This document shows positions 12,043 through 21,417 of a stretch of DNA of 64,000 nucleotides, piece after piece. The notes beneath the pieces are model-generated. The model was not told the DNA's origin and did no database searches. It saw nothing but the letters and a program-made list of their open reading frames with translations. Numbering within the stretch: the first letter of the stretch is position 1; each line of letters opens with the position of its first letter. Source of the DNA: Blastococcus haudaquaticus (GTDB lineage: Bacteria; Actinomycetota; Actinomycetes; Mycobacteriales; Geodermatophilaceae); NCBI RefSeq assembly GCF_900230285.1, contig NZ_OCNK01000002.1, positions 62,001-126,000 on the forward strand, written 5' to 3'. Position numbers and translations under genes: made by a program.

Positions 12043-14399
12043 CGGAGGGCCGCGCGACCTTCCCCATCGAGCCCTGGTCGCTCACCGAGGTCGGGCTCGA
12101 TCACGCCTCGCTCGCGGTGCACGAGTCCGTGTTCGCACTGACCAACGGCCACATCGGGATGCGCGGATCGTTCGACGAGGGCGAGCCCGTCGTCGTCCCC
12201 GGCACGTACCTCAACGGCTTCTTCGAGGAGCGCCCGCTGCCCTACGCGGAGGCCGGCTACGGCTTCCCGGAGCAGGGCCAGACGATGGTCAACGTCACCG
12301 ACGGCAAGCTGATCCGGCTGCTGGTGAAGGACTCGCCGCTGGACCTCGAGTACGGCGAGATCATCGACCACACGCGCACCCTGGACCTGCGGGCCGGCGT
12401 GCTGCGCCGGTCCACCGAGTGGCGCTCGCCGGGTGGCCGGACGGTCCGGGTCACCAGCACCCGCCTGGTGTCGCTCGCGCGCCGCTCCATCGCCGCGATC
12501 GAGTACAAGGTCGAGCTCACCGACGACCTGGGCGACCTCTACGTCGCCCTGCAGTCGGACCTGCTCGCCAACGAGGCGGTGCACAGCGACGGGGACGACG
12601 ACCCGCGGGCGGCCGCGGCCCTGGCCAAGCCTCTGACGTGCGAGCAGGCGGTCGGGCGCGGCCGGCGTGCGGTCCTCGTGCACCAGACCAAGCGCAGCAA
12701 GCTGCGCATGGCGGCCGGCATGGACCACGTCATCGAGATCCCCGACAGCAGCACCGAGGACATCGAGGCCTCCGGCGACCTCGCGCGCTACACGCTCGCC
12801 GCGCGGATCCCGCAGGGCGGCAGCCTGAAGCTGGTCAAGTTCCTCGCCTACGGCTGGTCCTCCCGCCGGTCCGGCGCGGCCCTGCGCGACCAGGTGGAGG
12901 CCGCCCTGGCGACGGCGAAGCTGGCCGGCTGGGACCGTCTCGCCCGCGAGCAGCGGGAGATCCTGGACCAGCACTGGGACGAGGCCGACGTCGAGATCGA
13001 GGGCGACGACGAGCTGCAGCAGGCCGTGCGCGTGGGCATGTTCCACGTCCTGCAGTCCGGGCTGCGCGCCGAGCGGCAGCCGATCCCCGCGAAGGGGCTC
13101 ACCGGTCCCGGCTACGACGGGCACACCTTCTGGGACACCGAGACCTACGTCCTGCCGGTGCTGACCTACACCGCACCGCACGCGGTCCGCGACGCGCTCC
13201 GGTGGCGGCACTCGACGCTGGAGATGGCGCGGGCGCGGGCGCGGGAACTGGGCCGCCGGGGAGCGGCCTTCCCCTGGCGGACCATCCGCGGCGAGGAGAC
13301 GTCGGGCTACTGGCCGGCGGGCACGGCGGCCTTCCACATCAACGCCGACATCGCCGATGCCGTCGTCCGCTACTGGAACGCCACCCTCGACGACGACTTC
13401 GACCGCGACTTCGGTGCGGAGCTGCTCATCGAGACCGCCCGGCTGTGGGCGTCGCTCGGGCACTTCGACACCGAGCACGGCTTCCGCATCGACGGCGTCA
13501 CCGGGCCCGACGAGTACACCGCGGTCGTCGACAACAACGTCTACACGAACCTCATGGCGCAGCGGAACCTGCGCGAGGCCGCCGAGGCGGTCAAGCGGCA
13601 GCCGGACGTCGCGGGCCGCCTGGACGTCACCGGCGACGAGGTGGAGGTCTGGCTGCGGGCCGCCTCGCTGATGGCCGTGCCCTACGACACCCAGCGCGGC
13701 GTGCACATGCAGTCCGACGCGTTCACCCACCACGAGGAGTGGGACTTCGCGAACACGCCGATGGAGAACTACCCCCTGCTGCTGCACTACCCGTACTTCG
13801 AGATCTACCGCAAGCAGGTGGTGAAGCAGGCCGACCTGGTCATGGCCCTGCACCTGCGGGGCGATGCGTTCACCCTCGAGGAGAAGATCGCCAACTTCGC
13901 CTACTACGAGGAGCGGACGACGCGGGACTCGTCGCTGTCGGCGAGCCAGCAGGCCGTCGTCGCGGCCGAGACCGGCCACCTGCAGCTGGCCTACGACTAC
14001 TGGGCCGAGGCGGCGCTCACCGACCTGCAGAACCTGCACCACAACAGCGGGCACGGGCTGCACATCGCGTCGCTGGCGGGGGGCTGGACGGTCGCGGTCG
14101 CCGGGTTCGGCGGAATGCGCGACCACAACGGTGAGCTCACCTTCGGCCCGCGGCTGCCGGAGCGGATCACCCGCATGCGCTTCCGCGTCGTCTACCGGGG
14201 CCGCAAGCTGACGGTGACGGTCACGCACGAGTGCGCCACCTACCGGCTGGAGGACGGCGAACCGCTCGACATCCGCCACCACGGCCGTCAGGTGACCGTG
14301 GACCACTCCGACCTGGTGCTGGAGATCCCGCCGCCCCCGCAGGTCGAGCCGGTCCGTCAGCCGGTGGGCCTCGGACCGCGCCGCCGCGCCCGGAAGTAG
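12039..14399 (+). CDS. Glycoside hydrolase family 65 disaccharide phosphorylase
   Basis: 786-residue GH65 protein with the N-terminal super-sandwich domain ([22 protein letters not shown]), a linker and an (alpha/alpha)6 catalytic barrel. The general acid is E492 in TGPDEYT, and [20 protein letters not shown] and the phosphate-loop region near [17 protein letters not shown] are typical. GH65 inverting phosphorylases act on maltose, trehalose, kojibiose or nigerose; the sequence alone does not separate these. Co-translation with beta-phosphoglucomutase fits release of beta-glucose 1-phosphate. Location is cytosolic. Confidence 0.9.
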   Translation: MTEGRATFPIEPWSLTEVGLDHASLAVHESVFALTNGHIGMRGSFDEGEPVVVPGTYLNGFFEERPLPYAEAGYGFPEQGQTMVNVTDGKLIRLLVKDSPLDLEYGEIIDHTRTLDLRAGVLRRSTEWRSPGGRTVRVTSTRLVSLARRSIAAIEYKVELTDDLGDLYVALQSDLLANEAVHSDGDDDPRAAAALAKPLTCEQAVGRGRRAVLVHQTKRSKLRMAAGMDHVIEIPDSSTEDIEASGDLARYTLAARIPQGGSLKLVKFLAYGWSSRRSGAALRDQVEAALATAKLAGWDRLAREQREILDQHWDEADVEIEGDDELQQAVRVGMFHVLQSGLRAERQPIPAKGLTGPGYDGHTFWDTETYVLPVLTYTAPHAVRDALRWRHSTLEMARARARELGRRGAAFPWRTIRGEETSGYWPAGTAAFHINADIADAVVRYWNATLDDDFDRDFGAELLIETARLWASLGHFDTEHGFRIDGVTGPDEYTAVVDNNVYTNLMAQRNLREAAEAVKRQPDVAGRLDVTGDEVEVWLRAASLMAVPYDTQRGVHMQSDAFTHHEEWDFANTPMENYPLLLHYPYFEIYRKQVVKQADLVMALHLRGDAFTLEEKIANFAYYEERTTRDSSLSASQQAVVAAETGHLQLAYDYWAEAALTDLQNLHHNSGHGLHIASLAGGWTVAVAGFGGMRDHNGELTFGPRLPERITRMRFRVVYRGRKLTVTVTHECATYRLEDGEPLDIRHHGRQVTVDHSDLVLEIPPPPQVEPVRQPVGLGPRRRARK

Positions 14400-14418
14400 C
14401 GGAAGGACCCCCCTGCCC

Positions 14419-14444
14419 CCCGCCACTCGCGAGCTCGCGGCGGG
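14419..14444. terminator. Possible bidirectional terminator
   Basis: Between the convergent GH65 and M50-like genes, CCCGCC (14419-14424) pairs with GGCGGG (14439-14444) around an internally palindromic loop that includes CGCGAGCTCGC. There is no U-tract. The position favours a shared terminator, but the stem is short. Confidence 0.35.
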
Positions 14445-14462
14445 CCCCTGCAGGAGGGCCGG

Positions 14463-15170
14463 TCAGAGGAATAACAAGCGGGCACCGAGCACGAGCGCCC
14501 CGACGTCGACCAGCAGGAAGACGCCCACCCAGAACAGCCCCGGGAACGGGGTGAGGCGGGCGAGCTGGTCGGCGTCGGAGTCCGGTGCGCCGCCGCGGCG
14601 GCGGCGTTTGGCCTGCAGCTCCAGGACCGTCTTCGGTGCGGCGAGCAGCAGGAACCAGGTCGCCCCGGCGGCGAACACGGCCTGGCCCTCGGGCGGCAGC
14701 CACCAGGTCGCGGCGAGGACGAGCAGGCCGGTGACCAGCACCGACCACAGCCCGTACCAGTTGCGGATCTGCGCCAGCAGCAGCGCCAGCAGGAGCAGCA
14801 GGACCCAGAGCAGACCGATCGCGTGCCCGGCGTCGAGCAGGGCCGCCGCACCCAGGCCGAAGAGCGCGGGTCCGGTGTAGCCGGCGGCACAGGTGAGCAC
14901 CATGCCGAGCCCGGTGGGCCGTCCCGCGGAGACGGTGACCCCGGAGGTGTCCGAGTGCAGCCGGATGCCCGCCAGTCGCCGGCCGGCCGCCAGGGCGACC
15001 AGCCCGTGCGCCCCCTCGTGCGCGATCGTCACCGCGTGCCGGGTGGCCCGCCAGGTGACCGGGTGCAGGATCAGCACCAGGGCGACCGCCGCGGTGAGCA
15101 GCAGGACGGTGAGGGACAGGTCGGGGACGGTGACCGTGACGCGGGTCCAGAACCGGCCGACGACGTCCAC
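14463..15170 (-). CDS. M50-like membrane metalloprotease
   Basis: A 235-residue integral membrane protein with about six hydrophobic segments. The zinc site HEGAH (H51-E52-H55) lies in the second segment, and SGVTVSAGRPTGLGMVLTCAAGYTGPALFG matches the M50B peptidase-like family. These are relatives of site-2 proteases, though this short form has no PDZ domain and its substrate is unknown. The DNA-proximal tail LELQAKRRRRGG is positively charged and probably cytoplasmic. Confidence 0.78.
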   Translation of the reverse strand: MDVVGRFWTRVTVTVPDLSLTVLLLTAAVALVLILHPVTWRATRHAVTIAHEGAHGLVALAAGRRLAGIRLHSDTSGVTVSAGRPTGLGMVLTCAAGYTGPALFGLGAAALLDAGHAIGLLWVLLLLLALLLAQIRNWYGLWSVLVTGLLVLAATWWLPPEGQAVFAAGATWFLLLAAPKTVLELQAKRRRRGGAPDSDADQLARLTPFPGLFWVGVFLLVDVGALVLGARLLFL

Positions 15171-15288
15171 GGCACCGAGTCAACCGCACCTGCCTGGGGA
15201 ACCCGGGGGAGCGGAGCGTGTCGCACTGCGGCCGGACTCACACCCGATCGGGGACGACGGGGAGCCCGCGGGCCGCGATCCTGGAGCG

Positions 15289-15888
15289 GTGAGCACCCCG
15301 ACCCCCGTCCTGCCGCAGGACCTCCCGGTCACGGTGTCGTTCACGCGACGCGCGGATCCCGGTCACGCGCGGGAGATGACCGCCTGGATCCGCGCCGGGC
15401 TGAGCATGGCGGAGGGCTTCCCGGGATTCCTGGGGGGCGGCTGGGTGCGTCCGCGCGGGGACGCCGACGAGTGGCACATGCTCTGCCGCTTCGCCGACCA
15501 GCGGTCGCTGGCCGCGTGGGACTCCTCGCCGGAACGGCAGTGGTGGCTGCGCTCGGGACAGGGCCTGGCCGAGGTGACCCGCACCGAGCGGCGCACCGGC
15601 ATCGAGGGGTGGTTCGACGCCCCGGTCGCGGCGGAGGTGAGCGCTCCGGTGACCCGGCCGGCGCCGCCCCGCTGGAAGCAGGCGACGACCATCTGGCTGG
15701 TCTTCTTCCCGCTCAACCTGCTGGCGACGCTCACCCTGGGCCGGCTGCTGGACGACGTCCCGGTGGTCCTGCGGGTGGCGGCCGTGACCCTCACCCTGAC
15801 GCCGATCATGACCTACGCCCTGCTGCCGTGGATCACCGCGCGGCTGGGCTGGTGGCTCGAGGGACGGCGCTTCCGCGACCGGTCATAG
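15289..15888 (+). CDS. ABM-domain protein fused to two membrane helices
   Basis: 199 residues. About 1-115 resembles the antibiotic-biosynthesis-monooxygenase dimeric ferredoxin fold: VTVSFTRRADPGHAREMTAWIRAGLSMAEGFPGFLGGGWVRP...EWHMLCRFADQRSLAAWDSSPERQWWL. The C-terminal third has two transmembrane segments, ATTIWLVFFPLNLLATLTLG and VAAVTLTLTPIMTYALLPWI. This fusion is recurrent in actinobacteria and has no assigned reaction. The GTG at 15289 follows GGAG closely. Confidence 0.75.
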   Translation: MSTPTPVLPQDLPVTVSFTRRADPGHAREMTAWIRAGLSMAEGFPGFLGGGWVRPRGDADEWHMLCRFADQRSLAAWDSSPERQWWLRSGQGLAEVTRTERRTGIEGWFDAPVAAEVSAPVTRPAPPRWKQATTIWLVFFPLNLLATLTLGRLLDDVPVVLRVAAVTLTLTPIMTYALLPWITARLGWWLEGRRFRDRS

Positions 15889-15927
15889 TCGCTCGACGGC
15901 GGGGGAGCGGAGTGCCAATCTGCGGGT

Positions 15928-16569
15928 GTGGACCTGCTCGTCTCCCTGCCGGCGTTCCTGCTGGCCGTGCTGCTGATCTCCGCCTCGCCCGGGCCGGCGA
16001 TGGCGCTGATCGTCCGCCGTGCCGCCCTGCGGGGTCTGCGTGGCGCCGTGCCGACGGTGCTCGGGCTCGAGGCCGGGCTGTACGTCTGGGCGCTCCTCGC
16101 CGGAGCGGGCTTCGCGGCGCTGGTGGCGGCGTCGGAGGTCGCCTACCTGGTGCTGCGGATCGTGGGTGCCGCGGTGCTGTTCGTCCTCGGCCTCCGGGCG
16201 CTGCGGGCGGCGTGGCGGGGGAGAGGGGGCCGGATCGAGCCCGGACCGGCCCCGCCTCCGGGCCGACGGCGCTGGTGGTCGGCGTTCGGCGAGGGCGTCG
16301 TGGTGCAGCTGGCCAACCCGAAGGCCGCAGTCTTCATGATCGCGTTCTATCCGCAGTTCGTCCCGGCCGACGGACCGGTCTTCGCCACCACGGCGGTGCT
16401 CGGGCTGCTGCAGGTGACCCTGGAGACGGGGCTCTACCTCGCGCTCGCCGCCGGTGTGGCGCGCGCGGGTGCGTGGTTCCGACGGCCGCGCATCCGCACC
16501 CGGCTGGAGGCCGTGAGCGGCTCGGTGCTCATCGCGCTCGGCCTGCGGGTCGCGGTCTCCGGCCGCTGA
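15928..16569 (+). CDS. LysE/RhtB-family exporter
   Basis: 213-residue membrane protein with the family opening LLVSLPAFLLAVLLISASPGPAMALIVRRAALRGLRGA and five to six hydrophobic segments, including AYLVLRIVGAAVLFVLGLRALRAAWRG and the conserved LANPKAAVFMIAFYPQFVP. Members export amino acids or homoserine lactones; the substrate here is unknown. CAATCT six bases before GTG 15928 is a weak -10 candidate. Confidence 0.85.
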   Translation: MDLLVSLPAFLLAVLLISASPGPAMALIVRRAALRGLRGAVPTVLGLEAGLYVWALLAGAGFAALVAASEVAYLVLRIVGAAVLFVLGLRALRAAWRGRGGRIEPGPAPPPGRRRWWSAFGEGVVVQLANPKAAVFMIAFYPQFVPADGPVFATTAVLGLLQVTLETGLYLALAAGVARAGAWFRRPRIRTRLEAVSGSVLIALGLRVAVSGR

Positions 16570-16573
16570 CGGG

Positions 16574-16765
16574 TCAGTTGCCGGGCTTGACCGCCTTTCC
16601 GCGCTCCTGCTCGGCGTCGTCGGCCTCGTAGGCGCCCGGGACGGCGGTCGGACCGTCGTCGTCGCTGCCCGGCGTCGCGGGCTTCTGGATGAGGTCGTCC
16701 GGGCCGGGGGAGGGCGTGCCGGCCGGCTCGCCTCGCTCGTCGGTGTCGGGTCGCTGATCGGTCAT
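16574..16765 (-). CDS. Short disordered acidic hypothetical protein
   Basis: 63 residues rich in Asp, Glu, Pro and Gly (TDQRPDTDERGEPAG...YEADDAEQERGKAVKPGN), with no predicted fold or motif. GGAG lies six bases before the ATG at 16765. It may be a real small protein, since it occupies an otherwise empty interval, but the function is unknown. Confidence 0.55.
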   Translation of the reverse strand: MTDQRPDTDERGEPAGTPSPGPDDLIQKPATPGSDDDGPTAVPGAYEADDAEQERGKAVKPGN

Positions 16766-16857
16766 GCGAGCTCCGCTACCCGGCAGCACCAGCGGAAACG
16801 CCTCCACGATCGAGTGGGACCGCGGGTTCCGACGGGCCGCCGTGCCAGCATCGCCCG

Positions 16858-17118
16858 GTGAGCAACTACCGGTACCGGCCCAGCAAGCCCGTCGCGGTCC
16901 TCGGCGCCGTGATCGGCGCGGCCATCCTGGTGTTCGGGCTCGTCCGCATGCTGGACGGCGGGGCCGCACAGGACGGCGGGGGACTGGCCTTCCTGATCCT
17001 GTGGTGCGTCGCCGGCGTAGCGGTCGTCGGATCCAACCTCTGGGCGGCCTTCGCGAAGAACGGCTCCCTGGCCACCTTCTCGCGCGTACCGGACGACGAG
17101 GACCGTCCGGCCCGCTGA
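16858..17118 (+). CDS. Small two-helix membrane protein
   Basis: 86 residues with two hydrophobic helices, PVAVLGAVIGAAILVFGLV (about 11-29) and GLAFLILWCVAGVAVVGSNLW (about 42-62), flanked by basic and acidic termini. No family function is known. It starts at GTG 16858 and converges on the VOC gene with no space between the stops. Confidence 0.65.
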   Translation: MSNYRYRPSKPVAVLGAVIGAAILVFGLVRMLDGGAAQDGGGLAFLILWCVAGVAVVGSNLWAAFAKNGSLATFSRVPDDEDRPAR

Positions 17119-17481
17119 TCAGAGTTGCTGCGTCAGGTTGACCGCATTGCCGTCCGGGTCGGTGATGTGCGCGACTCGCTGCCCCCACGGCATGTCGTTG
17201 GCCCCGCCGCCGGGTGAACCACCCAGCTCCTCGACCGTGGGCAGCAGCGCCTCGACGTCGGCCACCTCGATGCTCAGCAGCATGCGGCCGGGCTTCCCGG
17301 GCGGCGCACCGGAGCCCGTCGTCAGCCCCAGCTCCGCGTCCTCCCACGCCAGGCCCACGTAGAAGGCCGGTCCGTCCTCCGGCATCCGCACGACCTCGTG
17401 GGCGTCGAAGAGGCCGGTGTAGAAGGCGCGCAGCCGCTCCAGGTCCTCGCTGACGATGATCGGCCGGATGGTCGACGGCAT
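17119..17481 (-). CDS. VOC-family protein
   Basis: 120-residue protein of the vicinal-oxygen-chelate fold with paired beta-alpha-beta units: IIVSEDLERLRAFYTGLF at the N terminus and MLLSIEVADVEALLPTVEELGGSPGG...VAHITDPDGNAVNLTQQL at the C terminus. Relatives include glyoxalases, dioxygenases and drug-binding proteins. The reaction cannot be inferred. Confidence 0.8.
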   Translation of the reverse strand: MPSTIRPIIVSEDLERLRAFYTGLFDAHEVVRMPEDGPAFYVGLAWEDAELGLTTGSGAPPGKPGRMLLSIEVADVEALLPTVEELGGSPGGGANDMPWGQRVAHITDPDGNAVNLTQQL

Positions 17482-17548
17482 GGTGCCTCCAGTTCTGGGG
17501 GAGCGGTTCCCTCCTGAGGACGCCGACGCCCCCGGGAACTCATCGGTG

Positions 17549-18220
17549 TCAGAGGAGGCCGGCGTCGTGGACGAGCAGCGCCACCTGTACCCGGTTCGCC
17601 GCCTCGAGCTTGGTGAGCAGGCGGGAGACGTGCGCCTTGACCGTTGCGACACTCATGTAGAGCTCCGCGGCGATCTGGGCGTTGGACAGCCCCCGGCCCA
17701 CGGCGAGGGCCACCTCCCGTTCGCGCTCGCTGAGTCGGGCCAGCAGGGAGAGGGCCTGGGCGGCGCCGTCGTCGGCCCCGGTCGCAGCGTCGGCCGATGC
17801 GACGTGGCTCATGAGCTGGCGGGTCACGGTGGGGGAGAGCATGGGCTCCCCGGCGACGACCCGGTGGACGGCCGCCACGATCGCCGCGGGCGGGGTGTCC
17901 TTGAGCAGGAACCCGCTGGCGCCGGCCCGCAGGGCACGCAGCACGGAGGCATCGGCGTCGAACGTGGTCAGCACGATGACCTCCGGAGCACCCGGCCGCG
18001 AGCGGAGCTCCTCGGTCGCCGTCAGACCGTCGGTGCGCGGCATGCGGATGTCCATGAGGACGACGTCCGGCGCGGTCGCGGACACCGCCGCGGCCACCTC
18101 GTCGCCGTCGGTGGCCTCCCCGACCAGGACCAGCCCCTCCGCGCCGCCCAGCACCATGGCCAGGGCGGCCCGGACGAGCGGGTCGTCGTCCACCACGAGC
18201 ACGCGCACCGGTGCGGTCAC
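17549..18220 (-). CDS. NarL/LuxR-type response regulator
   Basis: 223-residue response regulator. The receiver has acidic pocket DDD at 11-13, phosphoacceptor D57 (VVLMDIRMP), T/S at LTTFDADAS and lysine in GFLLKDTPP. The output domain is LuxR-type: LSEREREVALAVGRGLSNAQIAAELYMSVATVKAHVSRLLTKL. Its GTG overlaps the kinase stop (GTGA, 4 bases), so kinase and regulator are co-translated. The likely target is the divergent ABC operon at 19649. Confidence 0.92.
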   Translation of the reverse strand: MTAPVRVLVVDDDPLVRAALAMVLGGAEGLVLVGEATDGDEVAAAVSATAPDVVLMDIRMPRTDGLTATEELRSRPGAPEVIVLTTFDADASVLRALRAGASGFLLKDTPPAAIVAAVHRVVAGEPMLSPTVTRQLMSHVASADAATGADDGAAQALSLLARLSEREREVALAVGRGLSNAQIAAELYMSVATVKAHVSRLLTKLEAANRVQVALLVHDAGLL

Positions 18221-19509
18221 GCTGCTGCTCCGTCGGCCGCCCAGGGCAGCCACACCCGCAGCCGGAAGTCGCTGTCCGCCGTCCAGCCGTGCTCGAGATG
18301 GCCGCCGGCGAGCCCGACCCGCTCCAGCAGGCCGACCAGGCCCGTCCCGGCGCCCGGTAGCGCGACGTCCGGTTCCTGACCCAGGCCGGCGGGGTTGGCG
18401 ACGCACACCGTCACCCCGTCGCCCGGGCCGCCGGTGACGGTGACCGTCGCGACGGCGCCGGGGGCGTGCTTGCGGGCGTTGGTGAGACCCTCCTGCACCA
18501 CGCGGTAGGCGGTCCGGCCGACCGATGCCGGCGCGGAGGCCAGGTCGGCGACCCGGTACTCCGCCCGCACCCGCAGGCCGGCCCGGCGGTTCTCCTCGAT
18601 CAGCGCGGGCACGTCGCTCAGGGTGGGCTGCGGCCGTTCGGCGCCCGTCTCGGCGGTGTCCCGCAGCACCCCGACGACCTCGCGCAGGTCCTCCAGCGCC
18701 TGGCGGGCGCTGGCTCGGACCACGCCGGCGGCCCGGGCCACCTCCGCCGGTGGGGCGTCCGGACGGAACTCCAGGGCGCCCGCGTGCATGCTCAGCAGCG
18801 ACAGCCGGTGCGCCAGGACGTCGTGCATCTCGCGCGCGATGCGGGTGCGCTCCAGCTGCCGGGCCTGGTCCACCCGGAGCCGCTGCTCCTCCTCGGCGCG
18901 GACCGCCCGCTCGCGCAGCGAGTGCACGAGCTGCCGCCGCGCGCGGACGAACATGCCCCAGGCGACGACGGCGGCGGTCAGCACGACCAGGAGTGCCCCG
19001 ACGACGGGGACCGGGAGGTCCGGGTCCGGCCGGAGGAAGACGTAGACGCCGGCGGCCGCCGCGTTGAGCGCGGCCACCAGCGCCACCGTCCGCCAGGGCC
19101 GGTGGACGGCGACGGTGAAGAGGGTGATGAGCACCGCGGCGCCGGCCATGTCGGAGAAGGTGCCGATGAGTGCCAGCAGCAGCGCGACGCCCACGGGCCA
19201 GCGCCGCCGTCCCCACAGGGCGACGCAGCCCAGCGAGCCGACCACCAGGTCCAGGAACAGCAGGCCGTCGGTCGGCGGGTCCGGCCGGCTCCAGGCCTCG
19301 GCGACGACGAGCAGACCGAACAGGACCGCGACGACGAAGAGCACTCCGTCGACGAGCCAGTCGCGCACGCTTCGGCGGACCGGTCCGCCCGGGCGGGCCT
19401 CGCCGCCGGCGGGGTCCCCGGACAGCGAGTCGGCCAGCAGCAACGCCGGCACCAGCGAGGGGTGCTCCACCCCGGGTGGCGGACTGACGGGGCGTATGGC
19501 GGTGCTCAC
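18217..19509 (-). CDS. Sensor histidine kinase, HisKA_3 (DesK/NarX-like)
   Basis: 430 residues. Four to six hydrophobic segments lie between about residues 50 and 190, with almost no extracytoplasmic domain, so it may sense the membrane itself. A coiled region (RERAVRAEEEQRLRVDQARQLERTR) precedes the HisKA_3 box AREMHDVLAHRLSLLSMHA with H229. The HATPase_c domain includes the N box VVQEGLTNARKHAPG and G box GTGLVGLLERVGLAGG. Such kinases next to ABC exporters usually respond to envelope-active compounds. Confidence 0.92.
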   Translation of the reverse strand: MSTAIRPVSPPPGVEHPSLVPALLLADSLSGDPAGGEARPGGPVRRSVRDWLVDGVLFVVAVLFGLLVVAEAWSRPDPPTDGLLFLDLVVGSLGCVALWGRRRWPVGVALLLALIGTFSDMAGAAVLITLFTVAVHRPWRTVALVAALNAAAAGVYVFLRPDPDLPVPVVGALLVVLTAAVVAWGMFVRARRQLVHSLRERAVRAEEEQRLRVDQARQLERTRIAREMHDVLAHRLSLLSMHAGALEFRPDAPPAEVARAAGVVRASARQALEDLREVVGVLRDTAETGAERPQPTLSDVPALIEENRRAGLRVRAEYRVADLASAPASVGRTAYRVVQEGLTNARKHAPGAVATVTVTGGPGDGVTVCVANPAGLGQEPDVALPGAGTGLVGLLERVGLAGGHLEHGWTADSDFRLRVWLPWAADGAAA

Positions 19510-19540
19510 CTCAGCAGGCTACGAGCGCGGGCGGCCGATC

Positions 19541-19592
19541 GATACCGACCAAGGTCGAGATCCATCCCCGGGGCGGGGATACCGAAGTCGGT
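19541..19592. promoter_or_regulatory. Two dyads in the divergent two-component/ABC promoter
   Basis: The kinase-ABC intergenic region contains CGACC-AA-GGTCG (19546-19557) and ACCGA-AG-TCGGT (19581-19592), both starting within a GATACCGA string (19541 and 19579, 38 bp apart). Between them is the dyad ATCCCC and GGGGAT (19564-19580). The repeated GATACCGA boxes are good candidates for response-regulator binding that controls both directions; this is inference. Confidence 0.5.
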
Positions 19593-19648
19593 GGAGCAGG
19601 GCCGCCCGGCCGATGCGCGGGCCCGGCCGTCGCCGCCAGGGTCGGCCC

Positions 19649-20575
19649 ATGATCTCGGTCGACTCCCTCACCAAGCGGTACGGCGCCCAAGTGGCCGTCT
19701 CCGACGTCTCCTTCTCCTGTCCGCCCGGCACCGTGACCGGCTTCCTCGGGCCGAACGGCGCCGGCAAGTCCACGACGCTGCGGGCCCTGTGCGGACTCAC
19801 CACCCCCACGAGCGGCAGCGCGGTGGTCGGCGGCCGGCGGTTCCGCGACCTGCCCAACGCCGGCCGCACGGTCGGGGTCCTCCTCGACGCCGGCGCTCAG
19901 CACGCGGGACGCACGGGACGGGAGTCCCTCCGGCTGTCCGCGGCGGTGCTCGGCGTACCCCGCACCCGCGTGGACGAGGTGCTGGAGCAGGTGGGTCTCG
20001 CCGGGCGGCCCGCGGACAAGCGGCTGCGGCAGTACTCCCTGGGCATGCGACAGCGGCTCGGCCTGGCGACGGCGCTGCTGGGCGACCCGCAGGTGCTCGT
20101 CCTCGACGAGCCGGCCAACGGCCTGGACCCCGAGGGCATCTTCTGGATGCGCGGTCTGCTCCGGGGCTTCGCCGACCGTGGCGGCACCGTGCTCCTCTCC
20201 TCGCACCTCCTCCGCGAGGTGGAGGCGGTCGCCGACCAGCTCGTCGTGATCGCGGGCGGCCGCATCGTGGCCGCCGGCACCACCCAGGAGCTGTTGGCCG
20301 GTAGCGGAACGCTCGTGCGGGCCCGGGACCGCGCCGCCCTCGCGGCGGCCCTCGCGGCGGCCGGCATCGCCGTGGGAGGCGGATCCGGCGACGCGCTGGT
20401 AACCGACGCGACCGCGGACGCCGTCGGCGAGGCGGCCGCAGCCGCAGGAGTGGTGCTCCGCGAACTGCGCCCCGCCGGGGGAGAGGGGCTCGAGGAGCTG
20501 TTCCGCTCGCTCACCGCAGGCTCACCGGCGGGGACCGTCCCGGCCGCACAGCAGGTCCAGGAGGCCCGGGCATGA
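19649..20575 (+). CDS. ABC transporter ATP-binding protein
   Basis: 308-residue ATPase with Walker A GPNGAGKST at 34-42, signature QYSLGMRQRLGLA, Walker B VLVLDEPANGLDPEG and switch histidine in LLSSHLLREVEAV. A C-terminal extension of about 80 residues follows the ATPase core, as in DrrA/CcmA-type exporters. The next gene overlaps by ATGA and encodes the permease. The system probably exports a lipid-like or antimicrobial compound under control of the adjacent two-component system. Confidence 0.9.
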   Translation: MISVDSLTKRYGAQVAVSDVSFSCPPGTVTGFLGPNGAGKSTTLRALCGLTTPTSGSAVVGGRRFRDLPNAGRTVGVLLDAGAQHAGRTGRESLRLSAAVLGVPRTRVDEVLEQVGLAGRPADKRLRQYSLGMRQRLGLATALLGDPQVLVLDEPANGLDPEGIFWMRGLLRGFADRGGTVLLSSHLLREVEAVADQLVVIAGGRIVAAGTTQELLAGSGTLVRARDRAALAAALAAAGIAVGGGSGDALVTDATADAVGEAAAAAGVVLRELRPAGGEGLEELFRSLTAGSPAGTVPAAQQVQEARA

Positions 20576-21363
20576 CCACCACCACCCTTCCCGCGACGCC
20601 CGATCGGCGGGCGGCGGCCGAGCCGGCCGCCCCGTCGCTGGCGACCCTCACCCGGGTCGAACTGCGGAAGTCCTACGACACCCGGGCGGGCTTCTGGCTG
20701 CTGGTCGTCATCGGGCTCGCCTCGCTGGCCGTCGTCCTGCTGCAGCTGTTCTTCGACGACGGCCCGAACCGGACCTTCGCCGGCTACTTCGCGACGACGC
20801 AGCTTCCGGTGGGCGTGCTGCTGCCGGTGCTCGGCATCCTGCTCGTCACCAGCGAGTGGTCGCAGCGGACCGCGATGACGACCTTCACGCTGGTCCCCGT
20901 CCGGTCGCGCGTGCTCACGGCGAAGGTGCTGGCCGCCTCGGTCCTCGCCGTGCTGGGGGTCGCCGCCGCGTCCGTGGCCGCCGCGCTGGGAACACTGCTC
21001 ACGCCCCTGTTCACCGAGAACGCGGCTGACTGGTCGCTGTCGGCCGCCCAGGTGGGCCAGGTGGTGATCGTGCAGGTGATCACGGTGCTGGTCGGGGTGG
21101 CGTTCGGCATGCTGCTGCTCAGCTCGCCCCTGGCGATCGTCCTGTACTTCGTGCTGCCGACCGTGGTCACGATCCTGGTGAACGCGGTCGGGGCGCTGGA
21201 CTGGGTCCGCGACTGGCTGGACCTGACCTCGACGACGGTGCCGATGTACGAGGGTGCCCTCGACGGCCAGGGCTGGCTCCAGGTCGGGACCTCGGTGGCG
21301 CTGTGGGGAGCGCTGCCGATGGTGGCGGGCTGGCTACGCATCGAGCGCAGCGAGATCGGCTGA
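20572..21363 (+). CDS. ABC transporter permease (ABC-2 type)
   Basis: 263-residue membrane protein with about six transmembrane segments: FWLLVVIGLASLAVVLLQLFF, LPVGVLLPVLGILLVTSE, VLAASVLAVLGVAAASVAAAL, VVIVQVITVLVGVAFGMLL, LAIVLYFVLPTVVTILVNAV and a C-terminal ALWGALPMVAGWL. The SEWSQRTAMTTFTLVPVRSRVL loop is typical of ABC-2 permeases. It works with the overlapping upstream ATPase. Confidence 0.88.
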   Translation: MTTTTLPATPDRRAAAEPAAPSLATLTRVELRKSYDTRAGFWLLVVIGLASLAVVLLQLFFDDGPNRTFAGYFATTQLPVGVLLPVLGILLVTSEWSQRTAMTTFTLVPVRSRVLTAKVLAASVLAVLGVAAASVAAALGTLLTPLFTENAADWSLSAAQVGQVVIVQVITVLVGVAFGMLLLSSPLAIVLYFVLPTVVTILVNAVGALDWVRDWLDLTSTTVPMYEGALDGQGWLQVGTSVALWGALPMVAGWLRIERSEIG

Positions 21364-21380
21364 CGAAAGCCGTGACGAAA

Positions 21381-21412
21381 GGCCGGGCGCTGCAGGGGAG
21401 CGGCGCCCGGCC
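21381..21412. terminator. Hairpin terminator between convergent genes
   Basis: GGCCGGGCGC (21381-21390) pairs perfectly with GCGCCCGGCC (21403-21412) across a 12-base loop, between the permease stop and the stop of the convergent 195-residue gene. No T-run is present, as is common in GC-rich actinobacteria. Confidence 0.65.
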
Positions 21413-21417
21413 CGGAG

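Noticed and set aside
11937-14426. A very long minus-strand open frame antisense to the GH65 gene
   Set aside because: The plus strand encodes a complete GH65 phosphorylase with catalytic residues; the antisense product has no domain and typical shadow composition.
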